64,000 nucleotides of DNA from Mediterranea massiliensis (GCA_958402075.1 CATXSD010000002.1:25292-89291), one strand, 5' to 3'. Shown: positions 41,701 to 50,946, numbered from the stretch's first letter. A program made the numbers and translations. The notes: generated by a model from the sequence alone, not told the origin.

Positions 41701-42058
41701 TGCATTCTATCCCCGCCTCTATCCGGGCAACGGAGCCACAGGAACCGTATCAGGTGTCGCAGCCGGAAAGAACAACTTCTATCCGCAAAGCAAATATTTG
41801 ATTGACCGTTCTTACCTGCGTTTCAAGAACCTGACTGTAGGTTACACCCTGCCTCAAGAATGGACCAAGAAATGCTTCATGCAGAAAGCACGAATCTACT
41901 TCACGGCCGAAAACCTCTGTGAGCTGATCAACAACAGCTATGCCCCTGTAGACCCAGAAATCGACTCCAGTGATACAGGTAGCAACAGCAACGGTGTATG
42001 GGGACGTGTAGCACCTATCACACGAACCATTTCCTTCGGACTCCAAGTAACATTCTAA
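38717..42058 (+). CDS. SusC/RagA-family TonB-linked outer membrane receptor, first of two
   Basis: With the ATG at 38717 the protein has 1113 residues; the longer frame to 38687 would start with TTG. A signal peptide (LLTTVALCGTLLLSNGPANA) is followed by a CarboxypepD-regulatory-like domain (GLVVDSNGEPIIGANVLEKG), DEVVVVGYGSQKKVNVTGAV, the plug (MTIRGVGTLSNSETSNPLII, SVLKDAASTSIYGSRAAFGV) and the barrel ending FGLQVTF. There is no STN domain, so it is unlikely to signal through a FecR protein. Family role: TonB-driven import of oligosaccharides or glycopeptides through the outer membrane. The locus suggests murein fragments as cargo; this is inference. Confidence 0.95.
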   Translation: MTEDHKLLKFTSRGKLLTTVALCGTLLLSNGPANAAPRTSSETPKTMEQMQALTVNGLVVDSNGEPIIGANVLEKGTTNGSLTDVDGKFTLNVRQGAILQISFIGYKTQEVKATSNMMRVVLAEDNEMLDEVVVVGYGSQKKVNVTGAVSTVDVNKALEAKPQMDVTKALQGVVPGLTILNTQGGINEQPSMTIRGVGTLSNSETSNPLIIVDGVPLDDLSLINPQDIASVSVLKDAASTSIYGSRAAFGVVLITTKQGTKKDKFTINYSNNFAWSTPSILPEYADVPSQLRALIEVNERNATPPELFGMYMDEMLPYAEAWQEQHGHKKAGYREMQPYQSMDNVGDYYLDPTTGKAMFYADWDVVGIMYQNWAPSQSHNVNVQGTSGKTTYYLSVGYDKKEGQLNFNTDKLKRYNVNANISSDVTDWLQIGGRFSFTDRTYTEPNTRRTPYQYMWRWGSFFEPLGTINGTDLRNTIMYLKQAGDTETSTNYVRMTGFAKAKLAKGLTVNADYTYNVKNLFQDMVGLPVSGYNTWGNMSTPGAIVSDSYLQQQSERTTSYAFNLYANYEFTLADKHNFNIMLGGNAEGQEYTWHRSKREGLLNPDQPEFNLANGTQTVAGRHIHSATAGYFGRINYNWNEIWLLELNGRLDGSSSFPASDRWAFFPSGSLGYRFSQENYFENLRNIVSNGKLRASFGEIGNEAIGEDMFISTINALSGQHWLGSDGTFVNMYDTPSLVSSTLTWERIRTFDIGLDLGFMNNELNVSFDWYQRKTLDMLAPGVTLPDMLGTTEPYTNAGSLRTRGWELNVSWNKQFGDFTVYANGNLSDYKTVVTNWNNPTGILSDYFTGKVYGDIYGFETDRYFTKDDFTYDAEGNRTGYAQGIADQDGLVSGGTFAYGPGDIKYKDLNGDGVIDGGNGTKDDMGDLKVIGNSTPRFQYGFRLGGSWKGIDLDMYFQGVGKWDQWSYGAFVIPFSRGADGIYTNQMDYWTEENTDAFYPRLYPGNGATGTVSGVAAGKNNFYPQSKYLIDRSYLRFKNLTVGYTLPQEWTKKCFMQKARIYFTAENLCELINNSYAPVDPEIDSSDTGSNSNGVWGRVAPITRTISFGLQVTF

Positions 42059-42076
42059 ACTATAAAGACAAGAATC

Positions 42077-43801
42077 ATGAAAAAGAAAACATTATTATAT
42101 AGCGCACTTTTGCTCGGCTCGCTTACATGGTCAAGCTGTACCGACATGCTCGATAAAGAGCCGCTCGACAAATTCACGGACAGCCCGTTGTTCTGGAACA
42201 ATCCGTCCAGCGTAGAAGGCTATGCTGCAACATTCTATAACCTCTTTACCGGTTATGGCAATTCAGGAGGTTACGGCGATTTCTACTTCCAATCACTTAC
42301 CGACGATCAGATAGGTGCCGGCTTCGACAACTGGAAATATATCAACGTACCGGCTTCTGACGGCAACTGGTCTTCCACATGGGATGAGATACGCCGTGCC
42401 AACGCCATGATAACCTCTCTGAACGAACAGGCAACCGACATGGATGAAGCCACCAAAAATCACTGGATTGGCGTAGCCCGCCTGATGCGTGCATGGCAAT
42501 ACTGGGACTTGGTCCGCAAGTACGGCGATTGCACATGGCTCGACCATGTACCCGACATCAACGATCCGCTTCTCTTTGCAGCCCGCGATGATCGTGACGA
42601 TGTTATGGACAAAGTACTGGAAGACTTGAATTTTGCATGTGAAAATATTGAAGATGTCAATTCTCAGACAACCTGGTCACGCAACATGGCCAACGCCATG
42701 AAGGCACACATCTGTTTGTGGGAAGGCACTTTCCGCAAATACCGTACGCAAGACGAAAACGGAAAGGCTGCCGACCTGGAAGGAGCCAACAAATTCTTGC
42801 AAGCCTGTGTAGATGCCTGCGAACAAGTGATGCCCGATTATACATTGGGAACAGATATTGCCAGCTATCGGGCTACCTATAATTCTGTTACACTAGCAGG
42901 AAATCCTGAAATCATCTTCTACAAAGAGTACAAGAAAGACTATTTTGCCCACTCTACCATTGCCTATACAGGAAGTAGTACACAGATGGACGGTATCTCA
43001 AAGGACGCTTTCGATTCATTCCTGTTCTTGGACGGTAAAACAGCAGCCAACACCTCGTACGATAACACAGATGTCGCTGTTGTAGCAGTATCGGCCAGCG
43101 ATGGGGCAGACCACTTGAACATCCAGAAGCTGCTGGAAGTACGAGACAAACGTTTAGGACAGATTGTCGACTCCGTTTTGTGCTACATGGGTAGTCCATG
43201 GCAACGTACGGTTGGTGACATTGCCATGACATCTTCTTCAGGTTATAGCATCTGCAAGTTCGACAATGTGGACGACTTGGACCCTTACTATCGTCAGACA
43301 ACTGCAGAAAACTATACTTCAGCTCCTCTGTATTGGTTAGCAGTCATCTATCTAGACTATGCAGAAGCCAAAGCTGAACTTGGAACCATTACCAATGAAG
43401 ATCTGAACAACACCATCAACAAGTTGAAAGCCCGTGCAGGTCTACCGCCAATCACAACAGAAGTAGCAGATGCAGGTGACAACGACATGGGAGTAAGCCC
43501 GTTGATTTGGGAAATCCGTCGTGAACGCCGTTGCGAACTGATGCTCGACAATGACTTCCGTTATTGGGATTTGATCCGCTGGCATCAACTGGACAAACTG
43601 GATACCGACAGAAATCCTGATATCCGTTTGGGAGCCAACCTGATCAACGATAGAACGAACGAAGAAGTAGAGTTTGATGGCAACTACATCGACGGATATG
43701 GAACGAACAAACGTACTTTTGACAAAAAGCACTATCTCTATCCAATCCCCAGTGGCCAGATTACTCTTAACCCCAACTTAGGTCAGAACCAGGGATGGTA
43801 A
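42077..43801 (+). CDS. SusD/RagB-family lipoprotein, first of two
   Basis: A 574-residue outer-membrane lipoprotein (lipobox WSSCTD) partnered with the SusC 18 bp upstream. SusD features are MLDKEPLDKFTDSPLFWNNP, ARLMRAWQYWDLVRKYGDCT, the C-terminal LAVIYLDYAEAKAELGT, INKLKARAGLPPI, IRRERRCELMLDNDFRYWDL and the ending NLGQNQGW. It captures ligand at the cell surface for its SusC. The gene is followed by a strong terminator (43831-43867), so the first pair forms its own transcript. Confidence 0.95.
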   Translation: MKKKTLLYSALLLGSLTWSSCTDMLDKEPLDKFTDSPLFWNNPSSVEGYAATFYNLFTGYGNSGGYGDFYFQSLTDDQIGAGFDNWKYINVPASDGNWSSTWDEIRRANAMITSLNEQATDMDEATKNHWIGVARLMRAWQYWDLVRKYGDCTWLDHVPDINDPLLFAARDDRDDVMDKVLEDLNFACENIEDVNSQTTWSRNMANAMKAHICLWEGTFRKYRTQDENGKAADLEGANKFLQACVDACEQVMPDYTLGTDIASYRATYNSVTLAGNPEIIFYKEYKKDYFAHSTIAYTGSSTQMDGISKDAFDSFLFLDGKTAANTSYDNTDVAVVAVSASDGADHLNIQKLLEVRDKRLGQIVDSVLCYMGSPWQRTVGDIAMTSSSGYSICKFDNVDDLDPYYRQTTAENYTSAPLYWLAVIYLDYAEAKAELGTITNEDLNNTINKLKARAGLPPITTEVADAGDNDMGVSPLIWEIRRERRCELMLDNDFRYWDLIRWHQLDKLDTDRNPDIRLGANLINDRTNEEVEFDGNYIDGYGTNKRTFDKKHYLYPIPSGQITLNPNLGQNQGW

Positions 43802-43830
43802 AAGACTAAAATAACCCATAGAGCATTTAC

Positions 43831-43867
43831 GGAGGCTGTTCCCAATGATAGAAACAGCCTCCTTTTT
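43831..43867 (+). terminator. Rho-independent terminator after the first susCD pair
   Basis: GGAGGCTGTT (43831-43840) pairs perfectly with AACAGCCTCC (43853-43862) around a 12-nt loop, followed by TTTTT. Confidence 0.9.
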
Positions 43868-43958
43868 ATATATTTTCATTTCCACCAGAACTATCCAATA
43901 TAAATTCCACCGCACAAGAATAAAACACTTTTTAATATTCAGATACAATAGTTTTATC

Positions 43959-43984
43959 ATTCACATAGGTTTTAAAATGTGAAT
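43959..43984. promoter_or_regulatory. Candidate operator dyad upstream of susC2
   Basis: ATTCACAT (43959-43966) and ATGTGAAT (43977-43984) are perfect inverted copies 10 bp apart, centred about 85 bp before the -7 box. The spacing suits a dimeric activator; no regulator is named. Confidence 0.3.
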
Positions 43985-44052
43985 TATAGTGAAATATAGA
44001 GTATAAATCAAAAATATAACACGGTTTATAGCAATAAATATAAAAATAAAAC

Positions 44053-44060
44053 TACCTTTG
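44053..44060 (+). promoter_or_regulatory. Candidate -7 element for susC2
   Basis: TACCTTTG lies 156 bp before the ATG at 44217. A longer in-frame extension would start with the TTG of this element, which argues against it. Confidence 0.5.
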
Positions 44061-44216
44061 AAAAGTAATGGGACAGCATATACCTTATTTCCGAGTATAA
44101 AATTGCTGAAGGCTCAACAAATAAGTCTTCAAAAAAAGAAATGCTCAAATGGATATGTAAAAAACCAATTACTTAATTATAATATACCAAACCTAATTTT
44201 AACAAAATCATTACTT

Positions 44217-47200
44217 ATGAAAGAGGACCGCAGACAACGAGGTTTTTCCAACAGAAAGCTCCTCGCAGCTGTAGCCATTACAGCACTATTTCTAAGCGGA
44301 AGCGCTCCAACCGCCGCTGCACGGACAGCTTCCGAACGTTCCAACGAAACAATGGAACAGATGCAAACCCAAACCGTTATGGTCACCGTCGTAGATTCCA
44401 ATGGCGAACCCATTATCGGAGCCAATGTCATTGAAAAAGGCACAACCAATGGAGGCATCACAGACCTGGATGGAAAAATCAAACTGGAAGTAAAACCTAA
44501 CGCCATCATCCAAGTGTCATTCGTAGGTTACACGACTCAAGAAGTCAAAGCAGCCCCAAACCTGCGTGTCACATTAAAAGATGACACCGAGTTGCTGGAC
44601 GAAGTGGTAGTCGTTGGTTACGGATCGCAAAAGAAAGTTAACCTGACTGGCGCCGTCGCATCGGTGGATGTCAACAAAACCATCGACAGCCGACCTATCA
44701 CCGATATAGGACGTGCTCTGCAAGGAAGTGTACCAGGTCTGACCGTTACGACCAACTCCGGAGAAATAGGTGGCGCCCCGACTATCAAGATTCGTGGAAG
44801 TATCGGCTCACCGAACGGCGACGCCAATCCGCTGATCTTGGTCGATAACGTTGAGGTAACCGATATATCCATGGTCAACCCCGATGATATCGAAAGCATC
44901 TCTGTATTGAAAGATGCGGCTTCGGCCTCTATTTATGGTGCACGTGGCGCATTCGGCGTATTGTTGATTACGACCAAGTCCAAAACCAAACATGAACGTC
45001 TTTCCATCAAATACACCAATAACTTCGCATGGCGTACTCCGACCAAAACACCGGAACAGCTTCCCGGCTGGCAACAAGCAGACATCAACCTGCAAGGAGT
45101 CATGAATGAATCCAAAGGCGCAACAGCATTTTATAACGTAGTAGGCAATATGCGCGTAGACGCAACGGCCGTACAGAAAATGAAAGAGTATTGGGACGCC
45201 TATGGTTACGGAGACCAATTCGGACCTGATATGGAATTGGGACGTGACTTTGAATTCCGTGATGGAGGTATGTTCTTCTACCGCACATGGGACTGGTATG
45301 ACATGTACATCAAAGATTGGTCACCCCAACAGACCCACAACATCTCCATCAATGGAGGAAACGGCAAGACCAACTACAACATTGCATTGGGTTATCTGGG
45401 ACAGGACGGTATGATGGAAATCAACTCGGATTCTTACAAAAGATACAACGCCAACGTTTCTTTAAATTCCGATTTAAGCAAATACGTGTCTATCCGTACA
45501 GGTGTCATGTTCACCCGTTCAGACTATGACAAACCGTTCAATTATGCCTCAGACTTATATGACCAGTTGTATTACCTGTACCGCTGGCAACCAATGATGC
45601 CTTATGGCACATTCGAAGGCAAACCATTCCGCAACGCCTTGACAGAACAAAGCACTGCTCCTATGACCAATAAGGAACGCGAATATGTACGTCTGACCGG
45701 CGGTGTAACCATCAAGCCTATCAAAGATTTGAGTATCGACGTTGACTTTGTATACAGCACAATCAACGACCGCTACAAGAAATATGGTACACCCAGCAAG
45801 ACAGCCGGATACGATATTTTTACGGCCAGACCAACCGTAGACGACCTGAGAGGAGCCTACAAGAACTACATTTCCAGCAGCTATGATTATGTATATCAAG
45901 AGAATGGACGTACCGAGAACTTGACAACCAACATCGTAGCCACATACTCCAAGCGTTGGGGCGACCACGATTTCAAGGTAATGGGCGGTTCCAACCTCGA
46001 AAAGAGCGAATACGAATACTATTGGGCACAACGCAAAGGCCTGCTGGATCCTGAAAAGCCTGAACTGAACATGGCAACAGGAGACCAGACGACCAGCAGT
46101 TCGCATACATGGTGGTCGGTTGCAGGTTTCTTTGGCCGTATCAACTACGCCTACAAAGATCGCTACATGGTCGAGGTGAACGGACGTTACGACGGTTCTT
46201 CACGTTTCCCGTCAGGAGACCGCTTTGCATTCTTCCCCTCATTCTCGGCAGGATACCGTATCTCGGAAGAAGCCTTCATGGCTCCGCTGAAACCTTACCT
46301 CAGCACATTGAAACTGCGTGGATCTTGGGGTATGATTGGTAACCAGGATGTAGGTACCGACCGATTCGTTTCAACCTTGACCACATCGCAGGACAGTTGG
46401 ATTATCGATGGCCAAAAAGTTCAGTCCACTCAGATGCCGACCTTGGTTTCATCTACTCTTTCTTGGGAAAAAGTTTCTACATTGGATTTGGGTTTTGATG
46501 CCCGTTTCTTTGATGACGCGTTAGGAGTAACTTTCGACTGGTACAACCGCACGACAAGTGATATCTTGACAACAGCCAATCTGCCTTGGACACTTGGTGC
46601 CACAGCTCCGTATCAAAACATGGGTGAAATCCAAACGAAAGGTTGGGAACTGGCCGTGGACTATCGCCATACGTTCAAGAACGGATTCCATTTTGGTGTA
46701 ACGGCTTCTCTCTCCGACGACCGAACAGAAGTAACCAAGTGGACCAATAATACCCAACTTCCTTCCTATGGTGCTACCGGTTGGTGGAGCACCAGCGCTT
46801 ACAAAGAAGGTATGGTACTGGGTGACATTTGGGGTTTGCAGTTCGACCGCTTCCTGACTGAAAACGACTTCAATGCCGACGGCAGCTTGAAGGCAGGCAT
46901 TCCCGACCAGACCCAAGTATTCCCCGGCAATTACCAATTTGCCCCTGGCGATGTACTTTACAAAGATTTGGACGGTAACGGAAAGATTGAAAAGGGTACG
47001 CAAACTACAGCTCCCGGCGATATGTCCATCATCGGCAATGCTCTGCCCCGCCTACAGTTCGGTTTGAATCTGGACGCCGCCTGGAAGGGATTCGATGTCA
47101 GCATGTTCTTCCAAGGTGTAGGCAAGCGCAACTTGTGGGCTGCCGGTAACCAAGTTCTGCCAGGCTTCACGACAGGCGAGCCTTACTATGTAGGCGCCGA

Positions 47201-47558
47201 AGACTATTGGACGCCTGAAAATCAGGACGCCTTCTATCCAAGACCAATGGTTTACAACCAGGCACAGACAGGTAACTACAACGTGAACGACCGCTACCTG
47301 CTGAACATGGCCTATATGCGTCTCAAGACCCTCACTGTAGGATATACGCTTCCCAAGGCTTGGTTGAGCAAGTTCAAGGTACAAAACCTGCGTATCTATT
47401 TCACGGGTGAAAACCTCTTCACAGTAGACGGCCTCAAACCTGCCATCGACCCTGAAATCGGTATCCGCACCGTAGGAACCAGTAGCGATGCACGTAACTT
47501 TGGACGTAGCTATCCTTATCAGAAGACCGTATCTTTCGGTATTCAGCTCAGTTTATAA
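44217..47558 (+). CDS. SusC/RagA-family TonB-linked outer membrane receptor, second of two
   Basis: From the ATG at 44217 the protein is 1113 residues, the same length as the first SusC of the locus. Signal peptide (LLAAVAITALFLSGSAPTAA), then ETMEQMQTQTVMVTVVDSNG, which closely parallels the first copy (KTMEQMQALTVNGLVVDSNG), the regulatory-like domain, DEVVVVGYGSQKKVNLTGAV, the plug (IKIRGSIGSPNGDANPLILV, SVLKDAASASIYGARGAFGV) and a C-terminal barrel ending FGIQLSL. No STN domain. The shared leader and equal length point to an old tandem duplication with diverged barrels. Cargo is probably a related murein-derived ligand (inferred). Confidence 0.95.
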   Translation: MKEDRRQRGFSNRKLLAAVAITALFLSGSAPTAAARTASERSNETMEQMQTQTVMVTVVDSNGEPIIGANVIEKGTTNGGITDLDGKIKLEVKPNAIIQVSFVGYTTQEVKAAPNLRVTLKDDTELLDEVVVVGYGSQKKVNLTGAVASVDVNKTIDSRPITDIGRALQGSVPGLTVTTNSGEIGGAPTIKIRGSIGSPNGDANPLILVDNVEVTDISMVNPDDIESISVLKDAASASIYGARGAFGVLLITTKSKTKHERLSIKYTNNFAWRTPTKTPEQLPGWQQADINLQGVMNESKGATAFYNVVGNMRVDATAVQKMKEYWDAYGYGDQFGPDMELGRDFEFRDGGMFFYRTWDWYDMYIKDWSPQQTHNISINGGNGKTNYNIALGYLGQDGMMEINSDSYKRYNANVSLNSDLSKYVSIRTGVMFTRSDYDKPFNYASDLYDQLYYLYRWQPMMPYGTFEGKPFRNALTEQSTAPMTNKEREYVRLTGGVTIKPIKDLSIDVDFVYSTINDRYKKYGTPSKTAGYDIFTARPTVDDLRGAYKNYISSSYDYVYQENGRTENLTTNIVATYSKRWGDHDFKVMGGSNLEKSEYEYYWAQRKGLLDPEKPELNMATGDQTTSSSHTWWSVAGFFGRINYAYKDRYMVEVNGRYDGSSRFPSGDRFAFFPSFSAGYRISEEAFMAPLKPYLSTLKLRGSWGMIGNQDVGTDRFVSTLTTSQDSWIIDGQKVQSTQMPTLVSSTLSWEKVSTLDLGFDARFFDDALGVTFDWYNRTTSDILTTANLPWTLGATAPYQNMGEIQTKGWELAVDYRHTFKNGFHFGVTASLSDDRTEVTKWTNNTQLPSYGATGWWSTSAYKEGMVLGDIWGLQFDRFLTENDFNADGSLKAGIPDQTQVFPGNYQFAPGDVLYKDLDGNGKIEKGTQTTAPGDMSIIGNALPRLQFGLNLDAAWKGFDVSMFFQGVGKRNLWAAGNQVLPGFTTGEPYYVGAEDYWTPENQDAFYPRPMVYNQAQTGNYNVNDRYLLNMAYMRLKTLTVGYTLPKAWLSKFKVQNLRIYFTGENLFTVDGLKPAIDPEIGIRTVGTSSDARNFGRSYPYQKTVSFGIQLSL

Positions 47559-47576
47559 CCTAACATACTTTGAATC

Positions 47577-49475
47577 ATGAAAAAGAAACATCTATTATAT
47601 TCTGCTTGCATGCTGGCTCTCGCATCCTTAAGCAGCTGCGAAAACTTCCTCGACAAGGAGCCGTTGGACAAGCAAACCAATGATACCTATTGGCAAACCG
47701 AAACATCCTTGCGCACCTATGCACAAGACTTCTATTCGTCCTACTTCAAAGGATATGGCACGGACTACACTGTATTCGGAGGCTATTTCTCGGGCGACGA
47801 CTATACAGACGACTTCATCAACCTGAACAATGCCAATACGTATAGCGCCGGCTATATTTACTTCCCGACCTCGGCCACGACCGACTGGAACAGCAAGACT
47901 TCCATCTGGTCTGACAACTATAGCACCGTTTATAAAGCCAACGTCATGATCGAAAAGATTCCCGGCATGAACATCTCTGAGGAGGCCAAGAATCATTGGA
48001 CAGGCGTTGCCAAATATTTCCGTGCCATGGCCTACAGTGCCTTGCTCAAGTCTTATGGCGGTGTGCCCTACATTGACAAAGTGATTGACCCGGCTGATGA
48101 AACTCTTTACAAGGACCGTGACCCTTATCTGTACGTTGCCCAAAAAGTGCTGGAAGACTTCCAATATGCTTTGGACAATGTACGCAACGACGATACCAAG
48201 CGCCAGGTGAACCGCTACGTCGTAGGAGCCTACATGTCGCGTGAGCTGCTCTACCACGCCACATGGCTCAAGTACCACGGCACAACTGTCGGACCGACTT
48301 CGGAGACCGTAGCCGATAGCGACATCAAAGCCCTGTTGCAAGGGGCCATCAACGGAGCCAATGCCGTCATGAACTCAGGTATATACAAGATTGGGAACAC
48401 ATACAATGCCCTGTTCACAACCGACAATCTGGCCAACAATCCGGAAGTCATCTGGTACCGTGAATATACGACAGGCTTGCAATGCAACGCCCTGATGTCC
48501 TACAACGGTCCTGAAGACCAGACACAAGGCGGCGTCACCCAAAACGTCATCGAGTCTTACCTCTGCACAGACGGACTGCCCATCGGCCAATCACCCCTCT
48601 ACGAAGGCAAGGATGATCCAAGCATCTGGAATTCGTTCAAGAACCGTGACCCGCGCCTCTACCAGACCGTAGCCGACAGCTTGCGTATCATGAGTGCCTT
48701 GGGTACAAACTATAGTGCAGGAACATCTCCGACAGGATATGCCACCAAGAAATTCCTGAACGACGAATGGTTTGAAGCCAATTCTCCCTTCGTTACAGGT
48801 ATCCTGAGCCCGGCCGACGCTCCCTGCATCCGCTATGCAGAAGTTCTGCTGAACTATGTAGAAGCACGCTATGAGATAGCCCGTGTAGGAGGAGACGCCT
48901 TTACACAGGAAGACTTGAACAAATCCATCAACCAGCTCCGCCAGCGCCAGCTCACGAAATGGGGAAGTACGGAAGCCGAAACCATGCCTCAGGTACAGCT
49001 GGGCAACGGCAACATCATCGTCAATGGTGTAGCCATCAACGACCCTGCCCGCGACCCCGAAGTGGATCCCGTCCTGTGGGAAATCCGCCGCGAACGTCGC
49101 ATCGAGCTGATTATGGAAGGACGTCGTGGTGAAGACCTCCGCCGCTGGGCAAAATTCGAATATCTGAATTCGGAGAATGCAGACGGCACTCCCACCAAGA
49201 CCTTCTTGGGCGCCTATGTCAACGTAGCCGACTACGAAGGGATGAAATCGAAAAACGATAGTGGCGACCGCGTACTCTTCCTGTTCGACCCTGCCGACCC
49301 GACCAACAAGGATACGGACAAAGGTTACATCAACTACCTGCAAGGAGATGACCTGCGTATCTTCAATAAAGGCGACCTGAACTCCGAACGCTACTATCTG
49401 CGCGCTATTCCGGCCGACCAGATAACAGTTTACAAGGACAAAGGCTATACACTGACCCAAAACCCAGGATGGTAA
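47577..49475 (+). CDS. SusD/RagB-family lipoprotein, second of two
   Basis: A 632-residue outer-membrane lipoprotein (lipobox LSSCEN) starting like the first SusD (MKKKHLLYSA, FLDKEPLDKQTNDTYW). SusD landmarks are VAKYFRAMAYSALLKSYGGV, CIRYAEVLLNYVEARYEIAR, SINQLRQRQLTKWG, IRRERRIELIMEGRRGEDLR and the ending LTQNPGW. It pairs with the SusC 18 bp upstream. A large terminator follows at 49495-49549. Confidence 0.95.
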   Translation: MKKKHLLYSACMLALASLSSCENFLDKEPLDKQTNDTYWQTETSLRTYAQDFYSSYFKGYGTDYTVFGGYFSGDDYTDDFINLNNANTYSAGYIYFPTSATTDWNSKTSIWSDNYSTVYKANVMIEKIPGMNISEEAKNHWTGVAKYFRAMAYSALLKSYGGVPYIDKVIDPADETLYKDRDPYLYVAQKVLEDFQYALDNVRNDDTKRQVNRYVVGAYMSRELLYHATWLKYHGTTVGPTSETVADSDIKALLQGAINGANAVMNSGIYKIGNTYNALFTTDNLANNPEVIWYREYTTGLQCNALMSYNGPEDQTQGGVTQNVIESYLCTDGLPIGQSPLYEGKDDPSIWNSFKNRDPRLYQTVADSLRIMSALGTNYSAGTSPTGYATKKFLNDEWFEANSPFVTGILSPADAPCIRYAEVLLNYVEARYEIARVGGDAFTQEDLNKSINQLRQRQLTKWGSTEAETMPQVQLGNGNIIVNGVAINDPARDPEVDPVLWEIRRERRIELIMEGRRGEDLRRWAKFEYLNSENADGTPTKTFLGAYVNVADYEGMKSKNDSGDRVLFLFDPADPTNKDTDKGYINYLQGDDLRIFNKGDLNSERYYLRAIPADQITVYKDKGYTLTQNPGW

Positions 49476-49494
49476 TTTTTTGATTGTACAAAAG

Positions 49495-49549
49495 AAACTT
49501 CAGTTTCCAGCCCTTCCTTCCATGAACAGGGAGGGCTGGCCTGAAGTTT
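49495..49549 (+). terminator. Terminator after the second susCD pair
   Basis: AAACTTCAG (49495-49503) pairs with CTGAAGTTT (49541-49549) and CCAGCCCT (49507-49514) with AGGGCTGG (49532-49539), giving a long GC-rich stem followed by TTTCC. Confidence 0.8.
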
Positions 49550-49634
49550 TCCAAGCAGGTACTACCTTGAAATGAATCATACCATGAACCAAAAGAATAG
49601 GAAAAATTAAGAACAAACCTTTCTAAAAATATCG

Positions 49635-49642
49635 TATCTTTG
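49635..49642 (+). promoter_or_regulatory. Candidate -7 element for the namZ operon
   Basis: TATCTTTG lies 24 bp before the ATG at 49667, downstream of the susCD terminator. No clear -33 TTTG at 19-21 bp. Confidence 0.5.
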
Positions 49643-49666
49643 CCCATATCTATTTAGCATGTACAT

Positions 49667-50839
49667 ATGAAAAAACTGATTATATCCATCCTTCTCCTGT
49701 GTACCCTCTCCCTGCAGGCCTTTGCACAAACAGATGAAAGAGTCATCACTGGCGACGAACAGACTTCCGAATACTTCCCATTGCTGGAAGGAAAGCGGAT
49801 AGCCATCTTCTCCAACCACACTGGCATGATAGGCAACAAACACCTGCTGGACGTTCTGCTGGAGAACCAATTCAACGTTGTAGCCATCTTCTCGCCCGAA
49901 CATGGTTTCCGAGGCGACGCCGATGCCGGCGAACATGTATCAAGCTCTGTAGACTCAAAGACGGGAGTACCCATCCTGTCGCTTTACGACGGCAAGCTGG
50001 GTAAGCCAAGCGAAGCATCCATGAACAAGTTCGACCTGCTCATTGTCGACATTCAGGACGTGGGGCTCCGCTATTACACCTACTACGCTTCCATGTGCCG
50101 ACTGATGGACGTCTGTGCCGAGTACGGAAAGAAGATGCTGATACTCGACCGCCCCAACCCCAACGGGCACTATGTGGACGGCCCGCTGCTGGACATGAAA
50201 CACAAATCGGGCGTGGGTTGGCTGCCCATCCCCGTTGTCCATGGCATGACGCTGGGCGAACTGGCTCTGATGGTCAACGGCGAGCACTGGCTGCCCGAGT
50301 CGCGCACCTGCGACGTGACCGTCATCCCCTGCAAGAACTACACCCATCAGACAAAGTACCGGCTCCCCATCCCGCCGTCGCCCAACCTGCCGAACATGAC
50401 GTCGGTCTACCTCTACCCCTCGACCTGCTATTTCGAGGCGACACCAGTCAGCCTGGGCAGAGGGACAGACAAGCCCTTCCAGGTGTACGGACACCCCGAC
50501 ATGAAAGGCTACAGCTACAGCTTCACGCCGAGAAGCATGCCTGGTGCCAAGAACCCGCCCCAGCTGAACAAGTTGTGCCACGGCGTCGACCTGAGCGGCA
50601 TGAGCGACGAAGAAATCTGGAAGCGGGGGCTCGACCTGAGCTACGTCATCGATGCCTACCGCAACCTGAACATCGGCGACAAGTTCTTCACCTCCTTCTT
50701 CGAAAAGCTCATCGGCGTAGATTATGTACGCCAAATGATAGAAGACGGCAAGAACGCCGACGAAATCAAGGCCTGCTGGCAGGACGACGTGAAGAAGTTC
50801 AAGGAACAGCGCAAGCCTTATCTGCTCTATGCAGAATGA
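49667..50839 (+). CDS. DUF1343 protein, NamZ-type exo-beta-N-acetylmuramidase (GH171)
   Basis: A 390-residue secreted protein (signal peptide LIISILLLCTLSLQAFAQ). The DUF1343 pattern is clear: GKRIAIFSNHTGMIGNKHLL, VVAIFSPEHGFRGDADAGEH, LLIVDIQDVGLRYYTYYASM, LILDRPNPNGHYVDGPLLD and VVHGMTLGELALMVNGEHWL. NamZ of Bacillus subtilis and relatives in Bacteroidetes remove MurNAc from the non-reducing end of peptidoglycan chains. It has its own promoter and starts a close-packed series of genes reaching past the right edge, where a second DUF1343 gene lies. Function is assigned by family; activity on this species' murein is inferred. Confidence 0.88.
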   Translation: MKKLIISILLLCTLSLQAFAQTDERVITGDEQTSEYFPLLEGKRIAIFSNHTGMIGNKHLLDVLLENQFNVVAIFSPEHGFRGDADAGEHVSSSVDSKTGVPILSLYDGKLGKPSEASMNKFDLLIVDIQDVGLRYYTYYASMCRLMDVCAEYGKKMLILDRPNPNGHYVDGPLLDMKHKSGVGWLPIPVVHGMTLGELALMVNGEHWLPESRTCDVTVIPCKNYTHQTKYRLPIPPSPNLPNMTSVYLYPSTCYFEATPVSLGRGTDKPFQVYGHPDMKGYSYSFTPRSMPGAKNPPQLNKLCHGVDLSGMSDEEIWKRGLDLSYVIDAYRNLNIGDKFFTSFFEKLIGVDYVRQMIEDGKNADEIKACWQDDVKKFKEQRKPYLLYAE

Positions 50840-50858
50840 GCCTCAAAGAGATACGAAT

Positions 50859-50925
50859 ATTAAAGCAATGTTTTTCCAAGACTAAAGCACTGCTTTCCGA
50901 GGACGAAAGCAATGCTTTGCCAAAA
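50859..50925. repeat. 22-bp-period repeat array D (three units)
   Basis: AAAGCAATGTTTTTCC, AAAGCACTGCTTTCC and GAAAGCAATGCTTTGCC have AAAGCA at 50862, 50884 and 50906, exactly 22 bp apart. It lies between namZ and the symporter gene, inside what is otherwise a tight operon, and directly upstream of the symporter's ribosome-binding region. Confidence 0.85.
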
Positions 50926-50946
50926 AGAATATAAAGACTGATAGAA

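Larger units (their letters stand above)
43868..44216. promoter_or_regulatory. AT-rich leader region before the second susC
   Basis: The roughly 350-bp gap has no gene. It contains a dyad ATTCACAT-N10-ATGTGAAT (43959-43984), a -7 TACCTTTG (44053-44060) and a leader of about 150 nt before the ATG at 44217. Confidence 0.45.
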
